A stretch of DNA of 64,000 bases. It comes from Eumeta japonica. Taxonomy: Eukaryota; Arthropoda; Insecta; Lepidoptera; Psychidae. The translations under genes and the position numbers were made by a program. Below, in pieces: positions 57,611 to 64,000 of the stretch. The first letter of the stretch is position 1. The number at the start of each line of letters is the position of its first letter. The notes beneath the pieces were generated by a model. It did not search any database and was not told the DNA's origin. It saw only the letters and a program-made list of their open reading frames with translations. The DNA lies in NCBI GenBank assembly GCA_005406025.1, contig BGZK01000282.1:1-64000 (forward strand), read 5' to 3'.

Positions 57611-59262
57611 CTAAAATTGTTGTCAGGTTCCGGACACCTCATTGCGCGGTTGTTCTATGACATTTTATTTGTGTTCGGTCTCGAATAAAGTACAATTAAA
57701 ATGCCATCGAAGACCGGAAACGTACACGCGGCAGGCGTATTTCCATTTATATGGTTGCCAGACGTTTCAATCCTGGTGCGTTGTGTAGTTTCGCGCGGAG
57801 CAGACAATCTCAGTTTTCTATTCTTATGCCATCAGCTATGCGACACTATGTATAATTATGTGACAAGGGAATTCCTCTGAAAAAAATACATCTCATTCCC
57901 TTAAATGTTTATTTAAGGTGTACTTCTTTTATTCGATATAAAGCTGAAACAATAAAAGAAAAGAGAATGCCCACGGAGCTGTGGACTCCAGTATCATGTT
58001 GCGTCAAAACTATTATTTGTATATTTCATGGATCTTGCTTATAGTAGCTATTTGAAAATCGATATCCGCGTTCCAGAGTAATTTAATAAAATAGAAGATA
58101 ACCTAAAATGTATGTAGTGTTCTTTGCAAAAGTTTTTTTATGAGAATTAACGTATAAAAGAGGTATTATTTATTAGTCATGTAATCATGTAATTGATTAC
58201 AACTAATCATGCAACTATGAAGCACGCTCTCTGAGATGTAATTTATAAAATAAAGTTCATATTTTGACGAATACTTTCATAAGTTTTATTAAGCCTCCAG
58301 AGTTTAGTAATAGTAGTGAAAATTGTTATTAAGCTCCATACAATCAACTCACAAATAGAAAATTGTAATAAAAAAGTTAGAAAATCAATTTTATTTCAAT
58401 TAATACTAATAACAATTATTTACTCTCCCAATTCAATGAACAAATCATCCCTTGATTTATTTATTATCATAGATATAGTACGTTCGTTCGTTATTCTACG
58501 AGTCACGATCAGCTCGGAAGTTTGAACTTTTATATTGTCTGATTATTTAATAAATTGATTGTTACAACACTACTGCATTGAGACATCCGTCATTTTAAGA
58601 AAGCGCAAATTGAAAACTTTTAAAGTATTACATTAAATCCCCGTTTCGAATTTTCCATCCCTTTGATGATTATGTGATGAATTTAAAGGGAATCATTTTG
58701 ATAGCAATTTAATCTTGATGCATGACGCACTTTTTGGTACCGTACGACGGTATTCTCCTTCACATACGGTTCTCGAAAATCCTGTCTTTTTTTGCTACCT
58801 TAATTTTTCGTATATTTGTGGTGTAATCAAATACAGTTCAGTGTTGAACGGTAACGACTAAGACCGAGGTACGTCTCGGCACATATTTCAGTGTCGTCCA
58901 TTTCATGCATTCCTTTTGCCCGCTGAAGGCATTAGGGCCGCCGTACTCGTTATCGACAAGTGTAGAGCAGCTCTTACAAAGAGTATCGAAGATAGTGCCG
59001 TGACTCAGGCCGACCTTGTCGCCGGCGAGACACCGCCGAGACGGGCCCGCTTATCGGTAATGGCTTTATTGAACATTTAAATTATGCTTTTAGGTTTATC
59101 GGCGGTGCAGTGCGAAACGAGTAACGATATTTTAATGGAATAATACCGTGGACATGTTTCTTTTATTTAGAGAATGAGAATAAAAGTAGTTGACTTTTTT
59201 TTTTAACTTACATAAACGCTTTTACGCTAGTAGTGTGCACCGAGCTGAGCCAGAAAATACAT
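57611..59262. other. spacer
   Basis: No gene seen. A GC-richer stretch at 58920-59060 stands out from AT-rich flanks. Confidence 0.4.
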
Positions 59263-59550
59263 ATGGTTCAAAAGTTTATATGTACATATATGTTATCATA
59301 TAACGCGAGGCTTGTCAGCACGTTAGCGTCTACAATTCTTTAGAGATCTTAATGAAACTCAAAATACATGTCCTATGGATGATTACAAAGGGCAAGTTCA
59401 AATTTGAGCCAAAAGAGTCAACTAGTTTAGACATTACAGCATTTTAAAATTTTCAAAATGCGAATATTACATATTTCGTACGAATTACATGTGAAAATAA
59501 AATGAAATCTACTTCCATTTTGGCTGTCGATTGGCCTTTTTTTAAAATTG
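59263..59550 (+). repeat. dispersed repeat, copy 2 (shared with 15316-15600)
   Basis: Same order of phrases as 15316-15600 over nearly 290 nt, in the same orientation. See that entry. Confidence 0.8.
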
Positions 59551-59629
59551 CCCCTCGGTTTTGACGCACATACTTATCTTACAAAGCTTCATAGGGTTTG
59601 GTTCCTTTCTACACAACGCGGTTCAGATA

Positions 59630-59860
59630 AAAGAAAACACGTGTCCCAGCGAGCGGTGAGTACTACACACAGAAGCTGCGCAGGCGCCACTCGCACGCAG
59701 TCCCCCGACGCGACCCGCGCGTCGCAGTTAGTCATCGCAGCATCACTTCATTAAGAGTTACGGCGGGCTTTATTTAGCAGTTTTCATGAGGCGCGCGAGC
59801 AGTGGTTTGTTTAACAAACACACCGCACCCGCAACACCTACGGGCCGCCTCAGGTGCTCT
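59630..59860. promoter_or_regulatory. GC-rich island
   Basis: CpG-rich block directly after the dispersed repeat. It contains an open frame on plus without a recognisable product. Possible regulatory element only. Confidence 0.2.
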
Positions 59861-60057
59861 TACTAAAGCTGATTAGCAATATTTATTCTGGTGCGAGCGT
59901 TGTTCTAAAACAAAACTAAAGATTTATACTAATTTTAGCAGATTCGGTTATTTTCAGAAGCTTTTATTTATCATAAGAGCCGTTACGTTGTTAAAATAAA
60001 TATTAGGCCATGTATAGTACATATTTCCAATAAAATTTTATGTTTATCTATCTGTTT

Positions 60058-60142
60058 TGTATATATATATATTGTATTGTATTGTATATATATATATATG
60101 TACTATATATTTGTATATATATTGTGTGTATATATATAATAT
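60058..60142. repeat. TA-rich microsatellite
   Basis: Mixed TA and TATTG units over about 85 nt, including two ATATATATAT runs separated by TTGTATTG repeats. Confidence 0.9.
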
Positions 60143-62530
60143 GTTGTAGAGAAGTAGATTATTTCTTGGAATAGACATAAAATACGCTTTATCCAAAAAG
60201 GAATGTAAACATCAGGGAAATAGGAGTGACATCCAAAGCAGGGCCGAGATCGAAGTAGAGACTAATATTGGGACAGACATCAAAAGTGGAATTTGTGTTG
60301 GAGATGAGCATTGCTCACTGTGAAGCGGGAGGGAAACAGCTAATTAGTACAAGTATGTAAAAATGCCCTATACTTTTGGATGGATTTGTACCTGAAAAAA
60401 GAGTCAAAATCGCCAGAGCAGTGCCACACGCCGACACCGCGTGATAATGCAATTGCTAAATTTCTGTTGAACTACACATCAGTCCTTCGCCCGCAACTTC
60501 ATCTGAGCAGACTGTGAACAAATTCCTCCATCAGCTCTTGATATATAATCTCGATCCCCGTTTCGAAATGCTCAAATGTGTTTCATTATTACAATAATAA
60601 TATAACCGTTTGTTAAATAGCGTAATAAAATATGTCTTTCTACATTTTTCCTTATAATTCCGTTCAAAAATATAGTAGTGTACTACTAGCCGTCCGCGTG
60701 GACACAGACGGTGGGTGTTTCTTCATTCCACGTAGAAAGATCTTGCGGTCAGTCCTAAGCCCAATTACACTCTGAGTTCTATTCCCAGCACTGCTCCAGA
60801 TTCTGATCCTGTTCACACTTTTAAATTCTAATCATTAGAATCAAAATTGAAAGCAAAAAACATACTAGAATTTGACCACGGTCCCGTTTTCAATTACAAT
60901 TAGTGATCAGAGTTCATATCTGGAACATGCCGGTCCAGGTGCTAGTATCAAAATGAAACATAGGCTTATATTACACGGGGATAGTACGGCTTCCTGTGAG
61001 TGAAAGAATTTTTAGAATCGATAGAGTAATTTGGTTTAGCAGCACAAATACACGCATGAAGTCGCGGACGTGCTAATAGATATATAAAAATACGTGCATT
61101 TAGGATACAACATTGTGTTAAAAATTCAAATTAATCAATTTATTCCCTTCGAGTTTAGCTTATACATACAAGCATACATTTTTGTATATACAAATGCAGT
61201 AACAAATATAATCAAGTACTTAGTAACCTTATAATATATTTTTACGGGATAAAGGGTATTTTCTATTGACCGTCTTAATCTATTTAGCTGTAAAACAGAA
61301 AACAAACCCTCGCTTGAAAATTAGAATATTGGCGTGTACTAATGATAAAACAGTACTTCGTATTTGATATTTTGTTCCCTTTAAAAAAATCCATGATATA
61401 AGAAAACAAAGATCAATTTTAAGAAAAAATGAATAAAAATTTGGCAAATATAACTGAATTTTGTAAATTTCGTCACGCAGAAACATCGACGCGTTGAAAG
61501 CGTACAACTTGAACGCTAGAGAGTCTAGACGGATTAACAGTCGCGTGAGGTGATCTATTACCCAGCACTAATGACTTGCATGTTGACGTCCAGAAAGCTA
61601 GACCTACACGAAAACGGGCACTAACAGCATTGACGTTAGTCGTCGATGACTATTCTAATCTACCCGAATGTTATTGAGGTCGCTTTATTACTTGAAATAT
61701 TGTAATTTAAATGAATCCATAAGAGTTCATTCTCAGCAAAATAAATATAATCATTCGTGTTTCAAAATAGAAGAATACTAACTTAGTACATATGGACACT
61801 CAGATTAGAGATAAACTAATATTCCGGCTACTGATGCAGTTGCAGATAAATATTGCGATATTTAAAATTACAGATAGGGTTGTCTACAAAGAAATAATTA
61901 TTAGTGTTCATAGTGTGTGAAGTGACAATGTCAGCGAGGGTCCATTTGGTCCATTGTAATATACCCCCAATGGTGAATCGATATAAGAATAGGCCCCTCA
62001 TTAGCGAGACTGCAATTACTCTCGGCGCGATTCCCAGACGCGAGTAATTTATCTGTAGCCTTAATGTAACTTTAATTTAATAATAAACCCGGCTATTGAG
62101 AATTCAGCGTTCGCGGCGCTCTGCGCCTCCGAGCACGTCGGTGAGCTCTAGTCATTATAAAAATTGCCTGAATACATAACCAAATCTTATTTAAAATTTC
62201 TCGGGTAAATAACTCTTTCAAAAGAATCATACGTTTCGAAATACTTATTTTTTCTCTTTTAACCTCAGAGTTTCGGAAAAATAACTAAATTTTGTACGCC
62301 GTTTTTCATGAATCTAGACACAGATTAAAATATACACAAATCTATAAACATAGTGTAGAAATCATGAGACCTAATAGTCATGGCATTTGGGTTATTCTTT
62401 TACCACCGCAATATAAAAGCTTTAAAGTGACGTGAATAACATGAACACCAAACTAAATAAATGACTAAAGTAAGTACTGAACTAAAGTGACTTTTGCTTT
62501 TAATAACTTTTACGCAGAAACGATCCGAAA
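60143..62530. other. spacer with dispersed tract family
   Basis: At 60235-60310 and 60770-61080 there are purine- or pyrimidine-patterned tracts, the second with the AGTATCAAAATGAAACATAG / GGGATAGTACGGC tail shared with 42600-42690. No gene. Confidence 0.45.
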
Positions 62531-62539
62531 TAGATGTGC

Positions 62540-63240
62540 ATTTTGAAATGAGCCCGTCGAGCTAGGTCGCGCGAGGTTTACAAATAGTGAACAAGGCGCT
62601 CACGCTTACTGCTCCAATAATAGGTTAGCAGTTTTGAGAAGACGTTCATTATACGAAGCACTTTTAAGTGAGGCTAAAAACTGTGAGGTCTTTATAAGAA
62701 CTACACAACACAACGCGCAGGTGTTGGCTCGAAATAGTAAGTTCATAACGAGTAGCTAAGACCCTGAGGTTATTTCGAGCGCGTGCATTACAACAGTCCC
62801 AACCCATTACCGGAGCAAGGTTCAAGGGCGGCCCGGCGCGGGCGGGCGGTTAACGATAAATATTTATTTAGTGAGCTTCTGTTGGCTGCGCAGACGCAGG
62901 CGCGCGCCGCCGTCGGCTATTTAGAGAGAGCGAATTTCGCGGTTCATCTGCCGACCTCTCCCAAACGCTATCGACGGGCCGTACTTTCGTTTATCTGCAC
63001 ATAAAAGAAACAATTTTGGGGCTCGATGCCGGCGGATTTTTTCCCAGAGTACGCGTCAAGCTGATATCTCGAACGGCCGCCGCGCACGACTTCGTCCTTT
63101 CTCAAAATATTGTTTTATATCAAGTTTGTACCATCCCTTTCCAGAAGTATAGTCTCTCACGATATTTTTTATTTCAAATCATCGAGCTTGGATTTTCAAT
63201 CGTCCACGTTGCGCTTGAGGGCTGCTGACCACCATGGTTT
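62540..63240. promoter_or_regulatory. GC-rich islands near the right edge
   Basis: CpG-rich text is interleaved with AT-rich words (62810-63090 is the densest part). Open frames on plus (62783-63004 and 63016-63228) match no protein family. Candidate enhancer or upstream promoter sequence, on composition only. Confidence 0.2.
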
Positions 63241-64000
63241 TCGTTGTGGTGCATGACAATGTCAAAAACCAAGGGTTTCATGTGGTCTTTGAGCAAGAGT
63301 TGTTTAATTTAACTATACTTAAAAACTCATTGATGGATTGATTTACATCCGGTATCATTTAATTCGAAAAGAACGCGACCTGTGACCCCTCGACCATATC
63401 ACCGCTTGCTCTGTACTCTCCCACAATATAACCATACTCTGTTCAAACTCTCGTAGCACGCGGAGTCATAAATCACGTCAGTGCCGTCAGTTATTAGGGT
63501 TGCGCGTACGCATCCAAATGAGCCATCGATAAATTACAACGGGACATATATTGCAGACGGGCGTAAAGATGTTATAATTGCGTCATTTATGTTAGCATTC
63601 AGCATGAACACGTTCTTGAAAAATAGCAATATGACCCTTGGTAATAAAATTCATCTACGAAGACGTCGTGTAATTAATAATATCTTAACGTATTTGTATG
63701 AAATTATAGAAAATCCCAAAAATTGTAAGACATATCACTGCTATTAAAATATTGGTGCCTGAATCTATAATAAAAGTGACCGCAGAAGATTGGGCGTCAT
63801 ATGGAAAAACTACAAATCGAAGATTTACGAAAGCATTTACATTTATCAGCCCGCTTGGTGATAAATGTAGTAGAAGGCGGCTATTCCGACGACGAGGGCA
63901 ACGGTTATGCGGACCGATCACAAATAAATAAATTAATTAATAAGTCAAGTTCATGTTTAATAAACTATTACTTTTATTTTATCATAGTTATTTTTTTTTC
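63241..64000. other. right-edge spacer
   Basis: Open frames on both strands, without recognisable products. Near the edge the sequence is AT-rich. Confidence 0.4.

Noticed and set aside
62783..63228. Two plus-strand frames at the right edge
   Set aside because: They are open because the region is GC-rich. No domain, signal peptide or splice structure supports them.

Overview
This is a eukaryotic, AT-rich, intron- and transposon-rich window, most likely from a moth or butterfly. The evidence is the repeat content: tRNA-derived SINEs, a truncated CR1/jockey-like LINE, mariner copies, fold-back elements, and several dispersed repeats whose wording I recognise from lepidopteran genomes. There are no bacterial-style operons, rRNA genes or CRISPR arrays. 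No long intact ORF is present. The real coding signal is a series of short exons on the minus strand.

Those exons belong to one gene, a fibroblast growth factor receptor (FGFR, the breathless/heartless family). Transcription runs from high to low coordinates. Two exons (27444-27606 and 25400-25536) encode Ig domain D1. After them comes an FGF-binding module (acid-box linker + D2 + D3) that is present three times in tandem, introns included. Copy C lies at 23590-17195, copy B at 15131-8617 and copy A at 6777-3768. Each module is four exons with phases 1-1, 1-1, 1-0 and 0-1, so a whole module enters and leaves in the same phase. Modules could therefore be included together or skipped singly without breaking the frame. 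A 30-nt microexon (8068-8097) sits between modules B and A in the same phase. Module A carries two different versions of the exon for the first half of D3 (4809-5011 and 3768-3958), and joining both would break the frame. No transmembrane or kinase exon lies between the modules, so they share one downstream part that is off the left edge, as is the fourth exon of module A. If all modules are joined the ectodomain would have seven Ig domains.

The three copies are a mosaic. Exon 3 is identical over 215 nt in B and C. Exon 2 shares a 117-nt identical tract between A and B. Neighbouring exons and introns have diverged. This suggests gene conversion after an older duplication.

Layout: 1-900 is a decayed Penelope-like retroelement. 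3.7-27.6 kb holds the FGFR exons, with introns containing a mariner remnant (12.8-13.6 kb), a second mariner with terminal repeats (18.1-19.1 kb), a SINE (20.0-20.2 kb) and hairpins. 27.6-64 kb has no exon that I can support and looks like a long 5' intron or upstream region. It contains fold-back/MITE elements (30.8-31.5, 42.9-43.4, 45.1-45.7, 47.3-47.6 kb), LINE fragments (33.4-34.4, 51.6-51.8 kb), a mariner split by a nested insertion (48.4-50.7 kb), a SINE (52.4-52.6 kb), TA microsatellites, and CpG/GC-rich islands that may be regulatory or 5' UTR sequence. The signal-peptide exon and the promoter were not identified.
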